NCBI RefSeq assembly: GCF_000153705.1
Contig: NZ_DS022272.1
Coordinates: 600,195 to 664,194 of the forward strand
DNA from: Fulvimarina pelagi HTCC2506
Lineage (GTDB): Bacteria > Pseudomonadota > Alphaproteobacteria > Rhizobiales > Rhizobiaceae
Direction: 5' to 3'
Length of the DNA stretch: 64,000 nt
Shown here: positions 8,328 to 16,916 of the stretch, piece after piece
How positions within the stretch are numbered: the first letter of the stretch is position 1
How the letters are laid out: every line of letters begins with the position of its first letter
Made by a program: the position numbers and the translations under genes
Notes under the pieces: generated by a model
The model's input: the letters and a program-made list of their open reading frames with translations, nothing else
The model's database searches: none
Told to the model about the DNA's origin: nothing

Positions 8328-9851
8328 TCAGACCACGTCGAAAGCCGGCATCACTTCCAGGACGCGTGATTGGGGAAAAATGGCGATCACGTCTGTACCT
8401 TTTCCCTCGCGCGAGGAAAGTTCGAACTGGCCGTCATGAAGCTTGACGAGCGCCTGGACGATTGGGAGCCCGAGACCGGTGCCCTGTTCGGCATTCTTGA
8501 TGGCGTTCGAGCCCTGACCGAAAGAGGCGAGAACCGTGGGGATCTCGTCTTGGGGAATGCCGGCTCCGTTGTCGCTGACACCGACATATTGTCCGCCGCC
8601 GGCGGTCCAGCCGACGCGGAGTATGATCTCGCCGCTCTTTGGCGTGAACTTCACGGCGTTGGACAGCAGATTGAGCACGATCTGGCGGAGCGCGCGCTCG
8701 TCACCCCAAAGCGCTGGAAGACCTTCCTCGAAGTGCATCTGTATCGCGATGCGCTTGTCCTCTGCACGCAGGCGCACCGTCGAGGCGCAATCGGCAGCGA
8801 TGCGGGATAGATCGACGGCCTCTTCGTTCAAGGCGTATTGGCCCGCCTCGACGCGCGACAGATCGAGGATCTCGTTGATGACGCCGAGAAGATGCTTTCC
8901 GGAAGAATGGATGTCGGTGAGATATTCCTTGTAGTTCGGACTGCCAAGCGGCCCAAATATCTCGTTCATCATCACTTCCGAGAAGCCGAGAATCGCGTTG
9001 AGCGGTGTGCGCAATTCGTGGCTCATGGTGGCGAGGAACTGCGATTTGGCCCGATTGGCGTCTTCTGCCCGCCGCCGCGCTTCGTCCGAGAGGATCCGCG
9101 AGCGTTCGAGTTCGCTGATCAGTTCGTCCTTCTCCGCTTGATGGCGGATACGGGCGACTGCGCCGCGCCGCAGCGCTTCCGCTACGAAAGCGAAGAACGG
9201 TACCGCTCCGATCACCACGCCCTGCATTGCGACGCTCATTTTATCGGGATTGGCAAAGGCATCGAGGCTGAGACCGACGACGAGTGGCGAGAAGGCGATA
9301 AGCACGACAAAGCGAAGCGTGGAGGAGATCATCGCCGTCATCGCTATCGCTAGAACCAGGGCGGCGAAGTGGAAGAGTTCGAACCGTATCGCCGTGCAGC
9401 CCGGGCATTCGAGGAAGGCGAGTGCGGACCAACAGAGGCCGGCGAAGGTATGGCCGGCAAGAAACGGAAGCGCGTGGGCGATATGCGGCGCTTTGGTGAA
9501 TCCGTCGGACTCTTGCGTGCCGGTATCTGCGCGCCGCGCGAGAATGACGATAATGAGATACGCCCCAAGCGTCGCGAGCGTCCAGGCCGCCGCAACCGTC
9601 GCGCCGGTGAAAATCGAAAGGCCGAAGCCGGCAAGGATGACTGGCGCCGGCAGGATGATCGACGCCGCACGAAGCTGAGCGGCATGCTGGACCAAAAGCT
9701 CGGCCTCGATGAACGAGGCGTTCCGCCGACTGTGTCGCTTGAGGTTCTGCCGCGCCGACCGAACGACTTTCGAACCGGCATGTTTCGAACGCGGCTTGCG
9801 CGCGCGGCCCAAATCGGTCCTGTCGTCGATGGGGTAGAGAGCAAGTGACAT
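8328..9851 (-). CDS. Membrane sensor histidine kinase, PleC/PdhS-like
   Basis: The 507-residue product has a basic N-terminus, a block of hydrophobic helices (about residues 60-220), a short coiled linker, then a HisKA domain with MSHELRTPLNAILGFSEVM (phospho-acceptor His278 with this start) and an HATPase domain with the N box (LNLLSNAVKF), DNGAGIP and GTGLGLP motifs. The HisKA sequence, including the EIFGPLG insert, is typical of the PleC/DivJ/PdhS-type kinases of alphaproteobacteria. There is no PAS or receiver domain. No response regulator is adjacent, so the partner (DivK/PleD class?) is inferred only. The start is uncertain: 9884 is also possible and no clear Shine-Dalgarno decides. Confidence 0.85.
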   Translation of the reverse strand: MSLALYPIDDRTDLGRARKPRSKHAGSKVVRSARQNLKRHSRRNASFIEAELLVQHAAQLRAASIILPAPVILAGFGLSIFTGATVAAAWTLATLGAYLIIVILARRADTGTQESDGFTKAPHIAHALPFLAGHTFAGLCWSALAFLECPGCTAIRFELFHFAALVLAIAMTAMISSTLRFVVLIAFSPLVVGLSLDAFANPDKMSVAMQGVVIGAVPFFAFVAEALRRGAVARIRHQAEKDELISELERSRILSDEARRRAEDANRAKSQFLATMSHELRTPLNAILGFSEVMMNEIFGPLGSPNYKEYLTDIHSSGKHLLGVINEILDLSRVEAGQYALNEEAVDLSRIAADCASTVRLRAEDKRIAIQMHFEEGLPALWGDERALRQIVLNLLSNAVKFTPKSGEIILRVGWTAGGGQYVGVSDNGAGIPQDEIPTVLASFGQGSNAIKNAEQGTGLGLPIVQALVKLHDGQFELSSREGKGTDVIAIFPQSRVLEVMPAFDVV

Positions 9852-9993
9852 TGGATCGGGGACAGGTCCGGTACGCGGGGACATCAGGACGAAGGCTTGT
9901 CTTCCCGAAGAATGAACAAAATGGCTTAATGAACCGCGAACATGGCCAGACAGCCATGACGCAACGCCGATCGACGGAGAGGGATGGTCAGCG

Positions 9994-10605
9994 ATGAAAT
10001 TGTTCGACGGAGGCCGCGCGCCCAATCCAAGACGAACCCGAATCTTCCTTGCCGAGAAGGGAATTGAGGTTCCGATGGAGCCGGTCGACATGTCAAAAGG
10101 CGAGCACTGGGGCGATAAGATCGCCTCCCGCAACAGGTTGAAACGCCTGCCGGTGCTCGAACTCGACGACGGCACGATCCTCACCGAATCGATCGCGATC
10201 TGCCGCTATTTCGAGGCGCTCCAACCGGACCCACCGCTTTTCGGACGCGACCCGCTGGAGATCGGCAAGATCGAGATGTGGCAGCGCCGCGCAGAGATCG
10301 AACTCTACATGTCCGTCGGTGCCGTGTTCAGGCACGGCCACCCCGGCATGGCGAAGGCCGAGCCGGTGCAGGTGAAGGAATGGGCCGACCTCAACCGGGG
10401 CCGCGCGATCGACGCCTTGAAGATGTTCGAGGATCAACTCGGCGAGCATCCGTTCGTCGCCGGCGATGCGATTTCGGTCGCTGACATCACCGTCTTCGTC
10501 GCCGTCGGATTCATGAAAGTCGCCAAACTCGGGGTGCCTGAGGACTTTTCGAATGTCCGGCGGTGGTACGCCGAGTTCGAGAAGCGGCCGAGCGCTTCCG
10601 CCTGA
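9994..10605 (+). CDS. Glutathione S-transferase family protein
   Basis: The 203-residue product has the thioredoxin-like N-terminal domain (KLFDGGRAPNPRRTRIFLAEK; LPVLELDDGTILTESIAI near residue 52, where the E-S pair binds the glutathione gamma-glutamyl group) and an all-helical C-terminal domain containing FVAGDAISVADI, the N-capping box of the GST fold. The residues after PNP are RRT rather than a classical catalytic Ser/Cys/Tyr, so the class is uncertain. It is divergent from the histidine kinase gene and six bases ahead of the glycosylase gene. Confidence 0.9.
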   Translation: MKLFDGGRAPNPRRTRIFLAEKGIEVPMEPVDMSKGEHWGDKIASRNRLKRLPVLELDDGTILTESIAICRYFEALQPDPPLFGRDPLEIGKIEMWQRRAEIELYMSVGAVFRHGHPGMAKAEPVQVKEWADLNRGRAIDALKMFEDQLGEHPFVAGDAISVADITVFVAVGFMKVAKLGVPEDFSNVRRWYAEFEKRPSASA

Positions 10606-10611
10606 TCATCG

Positions 10612-11250
10612 ATGGCTGACGAAAAGGCCGGCTCGGAGATTGCCGGGGCTCTCCAGCGGATCATCGAGACCTGCCGCATCTGCGCCGAAAATCCGATCGG
10701 CGAGCCGCTGCCGATCGAGCCTAATCCGGTGCTCGCGCTGTCGGATACGGCACGCATCCTCGTCGCGGGGCAGGCTCCGGGAAATTTGGCGGACAAGACG
10801 TCGAAGCCGTTCAACGATCCCTCGGGCATTCGCCTGCGCGACTGGATGGGGATCGGGCCGGAGTTATTCTACGATTCTACGAGGGTCGCGATCCTGCCGA
10901 TGGGTTTCTGTTTCCCGGGTTACGACGCGAAGGGCGGCGACAAGCCGCCCCGAAAGGAATGCCGGCTGACTTGGCACGAACGGGCGATGGCCGCCATGCC
11001 TCAGATCGAACTGGTGCTCGCGATCGGTGCCTATGCCCAAAGCTTCCATATCGCCAAGGGGCGGGGGCGGACGCTGACGGAGACGGTTATGAACTGGCGC
11101 GATATCCTTGCCGGTGGAGGAAAATACGCCGCGGTCATTCCCCTGCCGCATCCCTCCTGGCGCAACAATGGCTGGCTACGGAAGAACCCATGGTTCGGAG
11201 AGGATCTCTTGCCGGAATTGAGAACGCAGGTCGCGAGGCTGGCAAAATGA
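10612..11250 (+). CDS. Uracil-DNA glycosylase family protein
   Basis: The 212-residue product carries ILVAGQAPG near residue 46 (the GxxPG water-activating motif region) and LPHPSWRNNGW near residue 178 (the H-P-S motif of the second catalytic loop). Early cysteines in CRICAE recall the iron-sulfur cluster families, but a full four-Cys set is not evident. It probably removes uracil or another damaged base, or is one of the uncharacterised family members. ATG 10612 comes six bases after the GST stop, so the two genes are likely one transcript. Confidence 0.8.
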   Translation: MADEKAGSEIAGALQRIIETCRICAENPIGEPLPIEPNPVLALSDTARILVAGQAPGNLADKTSKPFNDPSGIRLRDWMGIGPELFYDSTRVAILPMGFCFPGYDAKGGDKPPRKECRLTWHERAMAAMPQIELVLAIGAYAQSFHIAKGRGRTLTETVMNWRDILAGGGKYAAVIPLPHPSWRNNGWLRKNPWFGEDLLPELRTQVARLAK

Positions 11251-11303
11251 AAGGTCGCGGCTAGCCGCATCATGGGATGACCACGAGCGTTTCCGAAAAA
11301 CCA

Positions 11304-11332
11304 TTGACCTTTCCGCCGTAAATGCATAGCGT
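11304..11332 (+). promoter_or_regulatory. Probable promoter of the ilvB leader
   Basis: TTGACC (11304-11309) and TAGCGT (11327-11332) are separated by 17 bases. The -35 element is good and the -10 weak. A start of transcription 6-9 bases after the -10 would fall at about 11338-11341, on the leader-peptide ATG itself. Confidence 0.5.
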
Positions 11333-11340
11333 CCCGCATC

Positions 11341-11397
11341 ATGACGAACACGACCATTCTCGTAATCGTACGAAGGCGCACACGACCGGCAGCGTAG
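11341..11397 (+). CDS. ilvB leader peptide (attenuation)
   Basis: An 18-codon frame encodes [18 protein letters not shown]. Five consecutive codons, Ile-Leu-Val-Ile-Val (11356-11370), are exactly the three amino acids made by the downstream pathway. The frame is followed by nested hairpins and a terminator just before ilvB, so it fits the transcription-attenuation leaders known for branched-chain amino acid operons. There is no Shine-Dalgarno sequence and the predicted transcription start coincides with the ATG, suggesting a leaderless message like that of trpL in rhizobia. The functional role is inferred; the codon run and geometry are direct observations. Confidence 0.8.
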   Translation: MTNTTILVIVRRRTRPAA

Positions 11398-11455
11398 CTG
11401 CCAGGCGAATGCCACGTGTGCGCGAAGACAGGGGCCCTCCAGAGGCCCTTTTTTT
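11376..11455 (+). promoter_or_regulatory. ilvB attenuator: nested hairpins and terminator
   Basis: A perfect 9-bp inverted repeat GCGCACACG (11376-11384) / CGTGTGCGC (11415-11423) starts six bases after the Val codon that ends the Ile-Leu-Val run. Inside it, GGCAGC-gta-GCTGCC (11388-11402) forms a small hairpin carrying the leader stop codon in its loop. Next comes a terminator: GGGCC(C)TC paired with GAGGCCC (11432-11448, one bulged C) followed by seven T (11449-11455). A ribosome stalled in the Ile/Val codons would cover the first arm. I could not identify a convincing antiterminator pairing by eye. Confidence 0.75.
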
Positions 11456-11507
11456 ATGCTTGCACTTGGTCGGAAAGAGACCGACGAGGGAACAGATCGA
11501 GCAGGAC

Positions 11508-13313
11508 ATGGACACGATGAGCAACCAAAGCATCGAAGCGGGCGGCAAACGCGAAATGACCGGCGCCGAAATGGTCGTGACCGCGCTGAAAGACAACGGC
11601 GTCAAGGATGTTTTCGGCTATCCCGGCGGCGCCGTGCTGCCGATCTATGACGAAATCTTCCAGCAGACGGACGTCCGCCACATCCTCGTGCGCCATGAAC
11701 AGGGCGCCGGCCACGCCGCGGAAGGTTATGCGCGCTCCACCGGCAAACCGGGCGTGATGCTTGTGACGTCTGGCCCCGGGGCGACAAATGCTGTGACTGC
11801 GCTGCAGGATGCGCTGATGGATTCGATTCCGCTCGTCTGCATCACCGGTCAGGTTCCAACGACGCTGATCGGCTCGGACGCCTTCCAGGAATGCGATACC
11901 GTCGGCATCACGCGGCCCTGCACCAAGCACAACTGGCTGGTGAAGGACGTCAACGATCTCGCGCGTGTTCTGCACGAAGCGTTTCATGTCGCGACCACGG
12001 GGCGGCCCGGTCCCGTCGTCGTCGACGTGCCGAAGGACGTCCAGTTCGCGACGGGCTTCTACTCACCTCCGCCGCCGGATCAGACTCACGAGAGCTACCG
12101 TCCGAAACTGACCGCCGAGGCCGAGAAGATCAGCCAAGCGATCGAGCTTATGGCCTCGGCAAAGCGTCCGATCTTCTACACCGGCGGCGGTGTCGTGAAT
12201 TCTGGCCCCGAAGCATCCGAGCTCCTGACCGAACTCGTGAACTTGACCGGCTATCCGATCACCTCGACGTTGATGGGTCTGGGCGCCTATCCCGCCTCCG
12301 GCAAGAGCTGGATGGGAATGCTCGGCATGCATGGCACCTACGAGGCGAACCTCGCGATGCATGACTGCGATCTGATGATCTGCATCGGTGCACGCTTCGA
12401 CGACCGCATAACCGGGCGGATCGATGCCTTTTCACCGAATTCGCGCAAGATCCAGATCGATATCGATCCGTCTTCCATCAACAAGAACGTGCGGGTCGAC
12501 CTCCCGATCATCGGCGACGTTGCCCATGTCCTTCGCGACTTGGTCGCAGCGTGGAAGAAGCAAGGAGCGACGACCGACAAGCCCGCGCTGCACGACTGGT
12601 GGATGCAGATCGAGAAGTGGAAGGCGCGCGACTGCCTCGCTTATTCGCCGAACGACGACGTGATCATGCCGCAATATGCGGTGCAACGCCTCTACGAACT
12701 CACAAAGGATCGCGAGACTTATGTCTCGACAGAGGTCGGCCAGCATCAGATGTGGGCGGCACAGTTCTACGGTTTTGAGAAGCCGAACCGGTGGCTCACC
12801 TCGGGCGGTCTCGGCACGATGGGCTACGGCCTGCCGGCGGCGATCGGCGCGGCGATCGCCCATCCTGACGCGCTCTCACTCTGTATTGCGGGCGATGCCT
12901 CGGTGCTGATGAACATGCAGGAGATGTCGACCGCTGTGCAGCACAACGCGCGGATCAAGATCTTCATTCTCAACAACCAATACATGGGCATGGTGCGCCA
13001 GTGGCAGCAGCTTCTGCATGGGAACCGGCTCTCGAACTCTTATACTGAGGCGCTTCCAGACTTCGTGAAGCTCGCTGAAGCCTATGGCGGACATGGTATC
13101 CGATGCCAGAAGCCGGGCGATCTGGACGACGCGATCCACGAAATGCTGGAGTACGAGGGCCCGGTGCTTTTTGATTGCCGCGTCGCCAATCTCGCAAACT
13201 GCTTTCCGATGATCCCGTCGGGCAAGGCGCATAACGAGATTCTGCTGCCCGACGAAGCGACCGACGAAGCGGTCGCCAATGCCATCGACGCGAAGGGTCG
13301 TGCACTGGTCTGA
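11508..13313 (+). CDS. ilvB: Acetolactate synthase large (catalytic) subunit
   Basis: ThDP- and FAD-dependent enzyme that condenses two pyruvates to acetolactate, or pyruvate with 2-ketobutyrate, at the head of valine/leucine/isoleucine synthesis. The 601-residue product has the ThDP-activating Glu64 in [20 protein letters not shown], the FAD/middle domain around residues 215-370, and the ThDP/Mg motif GDASVLMN...NNQYMGMV near residues 465-493. ATG 11508 is preceded by AGCAGGA; ATG 11517 is an alternative. Expression is probably controlled by the leader and attenuator directly upstream. A strong terminator follows, so the regulatory subunit gene 2.2 kb downstream needs its own promoter. Confidence 0.96.
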   Translation: MDTMSNQSIEAGGKREMTGAEMVVTALKDNGVKDVFGYPGGAVLPIYDEIFQQTDVRHILVRHEQGAGHAAEGYARSTGKPGVMLVTSGPGATNAVTALQDALMDSIPLVCITGQVPTTLIGSDAFQECDTVGITRPCTKHNWLVKDVNDLARVLHEAFHVATTGRPGPVVVDVPKDVQFATGFYSPPPPDQTHESYRPKLTAEAEKISQAIELMASAKRPIFYTGGGVVNSGPEASELLTELVNLTGYPITSTLMGLGAYPASGKSWMGMLGMHGTYEANLAMHDCDLMICIGARFDDRITGRIDAFSPNSRKIQIDIDPSSINKNVRVDLPIIGDVAHVLRDLVAAWKKQGATTDKPALHDWWMQIEKWKARDCLAYSPNDDVIMPQYAVQRLYELTKDRETYVSTEVGQHQMWAAQFYGFEKPNRWLTSGGLGTMGYGLPAAIGAAIAHPDALSLCIAGDASVLMNMQEMSTAVQHNARIKIFILNNQYMGMVRQWQQLLHGNRLSNSYTEALPDFVKLAEAYGGHGIRCQKPGDLDDAIHEMLEYEGPVLFDCRVANLANCFPMIPSGKAHNEILLPDEATDEAVANAIDAKGRALV

Positions 13314-13338
13314 CAACCAGCTGGCGAAGTAACGAAAT

Positions 13339-13362
13339 ATGGGCGCCGGAGGCGCCCATTTT
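13339..13362 (+). terminator. Rho-independent terminator after ilvB
   Basis: A perfect 9-bp stem ATGGGCGCC / GGCGCCCAT with a GGA loop (13339-13359) is followed by four T. It sits between ilvB and the convergent repeat-protein gene and could also act on the minus strand, where AT-rich sequence follows. Confidence 0.85.
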
Positions 13363-13389
13363 CATCGTGCCATTGTTTTTGTAAAATCG

Positions 13390-15393
13390 TCAGTTCGCTC
13401 GAACGAATCGTGCTTCCTGACCGTCGGAGCGAACTTCGAGTGCGAAGGGTACGGATTGACTGTCGACCCCTCGGAAGACGAAGTAGCTCATATAGTTTTC
13501 GCGGGTCGACAGCATCACACGGTTCACCAAGCGGTCTGGCAGCAGGGCAGTTGCAATGCGGTTGACCTGCTCCGGCACCTGCTCGGAGTCGACTTCTCGA
13601 TCGATGCTGACGATCTGCCCGTCAGGTTCGACGGCGACCGATACCGGCGTCCCCCCGAGCGCTGCCCCACGAAGGGCGAAAAGCTGCGTGCCGCTTTCTT
13701 CGCGTACCGAGACCGATTGAAATTCGACGCCGGGCAGGGCGAGCCGCGCACTGGCGACGACCTCAGCCGGAACCGCAATTCGGTCAGCCTCGTCATCGCC
13801 TTTTGACTCGGATATTGGGGCCGTCGTAACGGCAGCCAATTCGTCGCTGGTTTCGGACGGAGATGCTGGGTCGGTTGTATCTGAGCCGGAAACTTCATCG
13901 GATGTTTCGGTTTCGATTTCCGCAGACTGAGCGGTGGCAGCTGACATCTGCTGCTCGAGCGTGCCGGGACCGCGCTTCGACGGTGAACCGGACGAACCGT
14001 TGCCGGCGATGGCAGCGTCCATCTGCTCTTCCAGGGTTCCAGGGCCGGACTTCGAGGGCACGCCAGTCGCTTCGAGCGATGAGGTCGTATCGTCTTTTGA
14101 TGCCGTGTCCGAGCTTGCGTCGTCAGAAGTTGAATCTTCCATGTCGTTTGTAGACTGAGCAGTGGCCGCTGACATCTGCTGCTCCAGCGTGCCGGGACCG
14201 CGCTTCGATGGCGTACCGGACGAACCGTTGCCAGCAATGGCAGCGTCCATCTGCTGTTCCAGGGTTCCCGGGCCGGACTTCGAAGGCACACCGGTCGCTT
14301 CGAGCGAGGAAGTTGTTCCGTCTTCTGATTCCGCCACCGAGGTTGCCTCGTCGGCCGTCGCGTCTTCGTTGCTCTCTGTAGATTGGGCGGTCGCGGCCGC
14401 CATCTGCTGTTCCAGTGTGCCGGGACCGCGCTTTGATGGCGTACCGGACGAACCGTTGCCAGCGATGGCGGCTTCCATCTGCTGTTCCAGGGTTCCCGGA
14501 CCAGACTTCGAGGGCACGCCCGTCGCTTCGAGCGAAGAAGTTGTTCCGTCCTCTGATTCCGCCTCCGAGGTTTCCGCGTCCGCCGTCGCGTCTTCGTTGC
14601 TCTCTGCAGATTGGGCGGTCGCGGCCGCCATCTGCTGTTCCAACGTGCCAGGACCGCGCTTCGACGGCGTACCGGACGAACCGTTGCCAGCGATGGCGGC
14701 GTCCATCTGCTGTTCGAGACTGCCCGGGCCGCTTTCCGTTACGGTCCCCTGGAGATCGGAGACTACCGGCGCTTCGTCCGTCGTTCCAGTGCTCTCGTCG
14801 ACAGTCGCCATCGCAGGTATATCCTGCGGCATCTTCTCCTTGGGCTCTTCCGCGAACGACTCCGCTTCGGTCTTTGTCGTCGCTAGGTCGGCGCTAGCCT
14901 CTTCTTCGCTTGCCGGAACCGTGCCGTTCTTCCGGGGTACAACACCATCGGGTTTCGCATCTTCGAGCAGAGGCTCTTCGGTGCGCGGGGTTACGTCGCC
15001 GCCATCCGGCATCATCGCCTCTGCTGCGGTCTCGCCAGAAGCGTCTTCTCGGTCTCTCGCCGGATCGGCCGAACCAACACCCGCCATGTTGCGACCAATT
15101 TCCATCTCGCCGCTGATCATCGCGCCGACGGTGCTGGCAGCGCTCTCCATCGCCTGTTCGGAGGGTGTTGGACTCGTCGCAAGGCCGGCTACCTCTGCCG
15201 GGACCGCGACCAGGGCACCGTTCTGACATGTCAGACGGTAACGGCCCGGCGCTCCCTCCACAGAGATCAACAGCTCGATACCGGATGAATTTGGCACCCC
15301 GGCGCACTGCCCGTCCGACTGCTGTGCATTGCCGCTCAGCGGGACAAGGGCGAGGGCCGTTCCCGTGGCGATCATGGAGGTCCATGACGTCAT
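13390..15393 (-). CDS. Exported acidic tandem-repeat protein
   Basis: The 667-residue product starts with a likely signal peptide (hydrophobic residues 7-18, possible cleavage after GNAQ) at ATG 15393, which has TAGGAG six bases upstream. Residues 24-70 form a small Cys-containing domain. A low-complexity acidic Ser/Thr/Glu/Ala linker follows, then a repeat array (about residues 222-490) with eight copies of the box GPGTLEQQM[DEAS]AA. The last 130 residues look like a folded domain (VPAEVVASARLALPGVEF...). No enzyme motif is visible. It is presumably periplasmic or surface-exposed and I do not recognise the family. It lies antisense between ilvB and ilvN with its own promoter. The long open frame on the opposite strand is a by-product of the repeats. 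Confidence 0.8.
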   Translation of the reverse strand: MTSWTSMIATGTALALVPLSGNAQQSDGQCAGVPNSSGIELLISVEGAPGRYRLTCQNGALVAVPAEVAGLATSPTPSEQAMESAASTVGAMISGEMEIGRNMAGVGSADPARDREDASGETAAEAMMPDGGDVTPRTEEPLLEDAKPDGVVPRKNGTVPASEEEASADLATTKTEAESFAEEPKEKMPQDIPAMATVDESTGTTDEAPVVSDLQGTVTESGPGSLEQQMDAAIAGNGSSGTPSKRGPGTLEQQMAAATAQSAESNEDATADAETSEAESEDGTTSSLEATGVPSKSGPGTLEQQMEAAIAGNGSSGTPSKRGPGTLEQQMAAATAQSTESNEDATADEATSVAESEDGTTSSLEATGVPSKSGPGTLEQQMDAAIAGNGSSGTPSKRGPGTLEQQMSAATAQSTNDMEDSTSDDASSDTASKDDTTSSLEATGVPSKSGPGTLEEQMDAAIAGNGSSGSPSKRGPGTLEQQMSAATAQSAEIETETSDEVSGSDTTDPASPSETSDELAAVTTAPISESKGDDEADRIAVPAEVVASARLALPGVEFQSVSVREESGTQLFALRGAALGGTPVSVAVEPDGQIVSIDREVDSEQVPEQVNRIATALLPDRLVNRVMLSTRENYMSYFVFRGVDSQSVPFALEVRSDGQEARFVRAN
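13924..14730 (-). repeat. Four 228-bp in-frame tandem repeats
   Basis: Within the exported repeat protein, a 76-residue unit recurs with exact spacing: box starts at residues 222, 298, 374 and 450 (228 bp apart), each followed 25 residues later by a second box (247, 323, 399, 475). Units run 14730-14503, 14502-14275, 14274-14047 and 14046 to about 13924, the last lacking the acidic spacer. The first box of a pair ends IAGNGSSG, the second TAQS; the spacer between pairs is Glu/Asp/Ser/Thr-rich and less conserved. The near-identical DNA (for example the segments at 14247 and 14475) suggests recent duplication. Confidence 0.9.
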
Positions 15394-15547
15394 GTCTGTC
15401 TCCTACCCGATGTTGCTTGATCGCAATTCTTCACGGTCAAAGATGACACGCCGAGCAAAGTCGACAAGGCCAGAGAAAGGCTTTCCTTTCGCGTCGGCCT
15501 CGCTATTGTGCGCCAGCCGCGAACCACCAATCCGCTAGAGTTTCCCA

Positions 15548-16120
15548 ATGTCACAGCCCGTCCAGCCGCCAGCCTCGGCCTATTTCATCACGCCGGAACA
15601 GGAAGAGACGCAGACCCGGACGCTTTCTGTCATCGTCGACAATGAACCCGGCGTGTTGGCGCGGGTCATCGGGCTCTTTTCGGGCCGGGGCTACAACATT
15701 GAGAGCCTGACGGTTTCCGAGACCGAGCACGAGCGGCATCTTTCGCGCATTACCATCGTCACCCGCGGATTTCCGCACGTCATCGAGCAGTTGAAGAGCC
15801 AGCTCGACCGCATCGTGCCGGTCCATCGCGTTATAGATCTGACCCAGGGCGGTGCCGGCAGCGAGGCCGCCAAGCCAATCCAGCGCGAACTCGCGATTAT
15901 CAAGGTTGCAGGTAAGGGAGATAAACGCGTCGAGGCCTTACGGCTCGCCGACATTTTCCGTGCTCGGGTCGTTGATTCCTCGATCGAGCATTTCGTGTTC
16001 GAAATCGTCGGTCGGCCGTCGAAGATCGACCGGTTTGTCGGGATCATGCAGCCACTCGGTCTCGTCGAAATCTGCCGCACCGGGGTCGCAGCCCTTTCGC
16101 GCGGACCAAACGCAGACTGA
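15548..16120 (+). CDS. ilvN: Acetolactate synthase small (regulatory) subunit
   Basis: The 190-residue product begins with an ACT domain (TLSVIVDNEPGVLARVIGLF near residue 25, then RGYNIESLTVSET) that binds valine for feedback inhibition, followed by the C-terminal domain (about residues 95-175) that activates the catalytic subunit. Length matches the longer IlvH/IlvN type. The gene is separated from ilvB by 2.2 kb holding an oppositely oriented gene, so it must be expressed from the 154-base gap it shares with that gene. Its end is 31 bases from the convergent alaX gene. Confidence 0.95.
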   Translation: MSQPVQPPASAYFITPEQEETQTRTLSVIVDNEPGVLARVIGLFSGRGYNIESLTVSETEHERHLSRITIVTRGFPHVIEQLKSQLDRIVPVHRVIDLTQGGAGSEAAKPIQRELAIIKVAGKGDKRVEALRLADIFRARVVDSSIEHFVFEIVGRPSKIDRFVGIMQPLGLVEICRTGVAALSRGPNAD

Positions 16121-16151
16121 TCCAATCCAACGCGAATGTCTTGCCGACTCC

Positions 16152-16913
16152 CTAGGCGGGGATTGGACCGAACCGAATACGCATTCGCCGGTTCGCTTTG
16201 CCTTTCTTCTCAATTTTGCCGATGTGAACCTCACCCACCTCGCCGGTTTCGGATACATGCGTGCCACCGCAGGGCTGGGCATCGACCGATGAGTTTTCGC
16301 CGATGCAGACGAGGCGGATGACGCAAGTCCCCTTGGGCGGCTTCACGTTAGCCGATTTGACGAGACCCGGAGTGGCTTCGAGTTCCGCCTCGGTAATCGT
16401 TTTCGTGAAGACTGGGTGATTCGCTGCGACGATCTCCATCACCCTCTCGGAGATCGCCTGCTTTTCTGCGGCGGCCTCGGGCCAATCGAAATCGATACGG
16501 CTCTCTTCCTCTCCCACAGCTGCACCTGTGATCGGGTAGGGGCAAACGACAGAGAGAAGATGGCAGGCTGTATGCATGCGCATAAGCTTGTAACGTCGCT
16601 TCCAGTCGATATGGAGCGTCAGCGTCTCGCCCAGTTCCGGCAACAGCGCACTTTCACCTGCGAACATCACCACGTCGCGCGCGTTCGACGAATAAGCTGT
16701 CTCGACGATCTGGATCTTCGTCCCGTCGCTCTGCTCGACGAAGCCACGGTCGCCCGGCTGTCCGCCGCCAGTGGCATAGAAGTTCGTTCGGTCGAAGACG
16801 AGGCCGTTCTCCCCCTCGATCCTGATGAGCGTCGCTTCCATCGTGGAGAGGTAGGCGTCCGCCTGGAAGATGCGTTCTGTCCCTACGAAATCTGCCCTTT
16901 CGGTCTCGCCCAT
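16152..16913 (-). CDS. Alanyl-tRNA editing protein (AlaX type)
   Basis: Free-standing homologue of the editing domain of alanyl-tRNA synthetase, which hydrolyses Ser-tRNA(Ala) or Gly-tRNA(Ala). The 253-residue product has the zinc-binding motifs HTACH (near residue 114) and CGGTHV (near residue 217), plus the GGGQPGDRG segment of the N-terminal glycine-rich fold, matching the longer AlaX class. It lies three bases downstream of cysK in the same direction, so the two genes form an operon, which suggests coordination with amino acid supply. The full synthetase is encoded 7 kb away at 23508. Confidence 0.9.
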   Translation of the reverse strand: MGETERADFVGTERIFQADAYLSTMEATLIRIEGENGLVFDRTNFYATGGGQPGDRGFVEQSDGTKIQIVETAYSSNARDVVMFAGESALLPELGETLTLHIDWKRRYKLMRMHTACHLLSVVCPYPITGAAVGEEESRIDFDWPEAAAEKQAISERVMEIVAANHPVFTKTITEAELEATPGLVKSANVKPPKGTCVIRLVCIGENSSVDAQPCGGTHVSETGEVGEVHIGKIEKKGKANRRMRIRFGPIPA

Positions 16914-16916
16914 CGG

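Noticed and set aside
13924-14730. CRISPR-like periodic repeat
   Set aside because: Units are 228 bp, in frame and protein-coding; there are no short repeats with unique spacers and no cas genes.
14162-15226. Long open frame (354 codons) on the plus strand opposite the repeat protein
   Set aside because: It is created by the tandem repeats read antisense; the product is Ser/Cys/Arg-rich without domains, and the minus-strand frame has a ribosome site, signal peptide and folded end domains.
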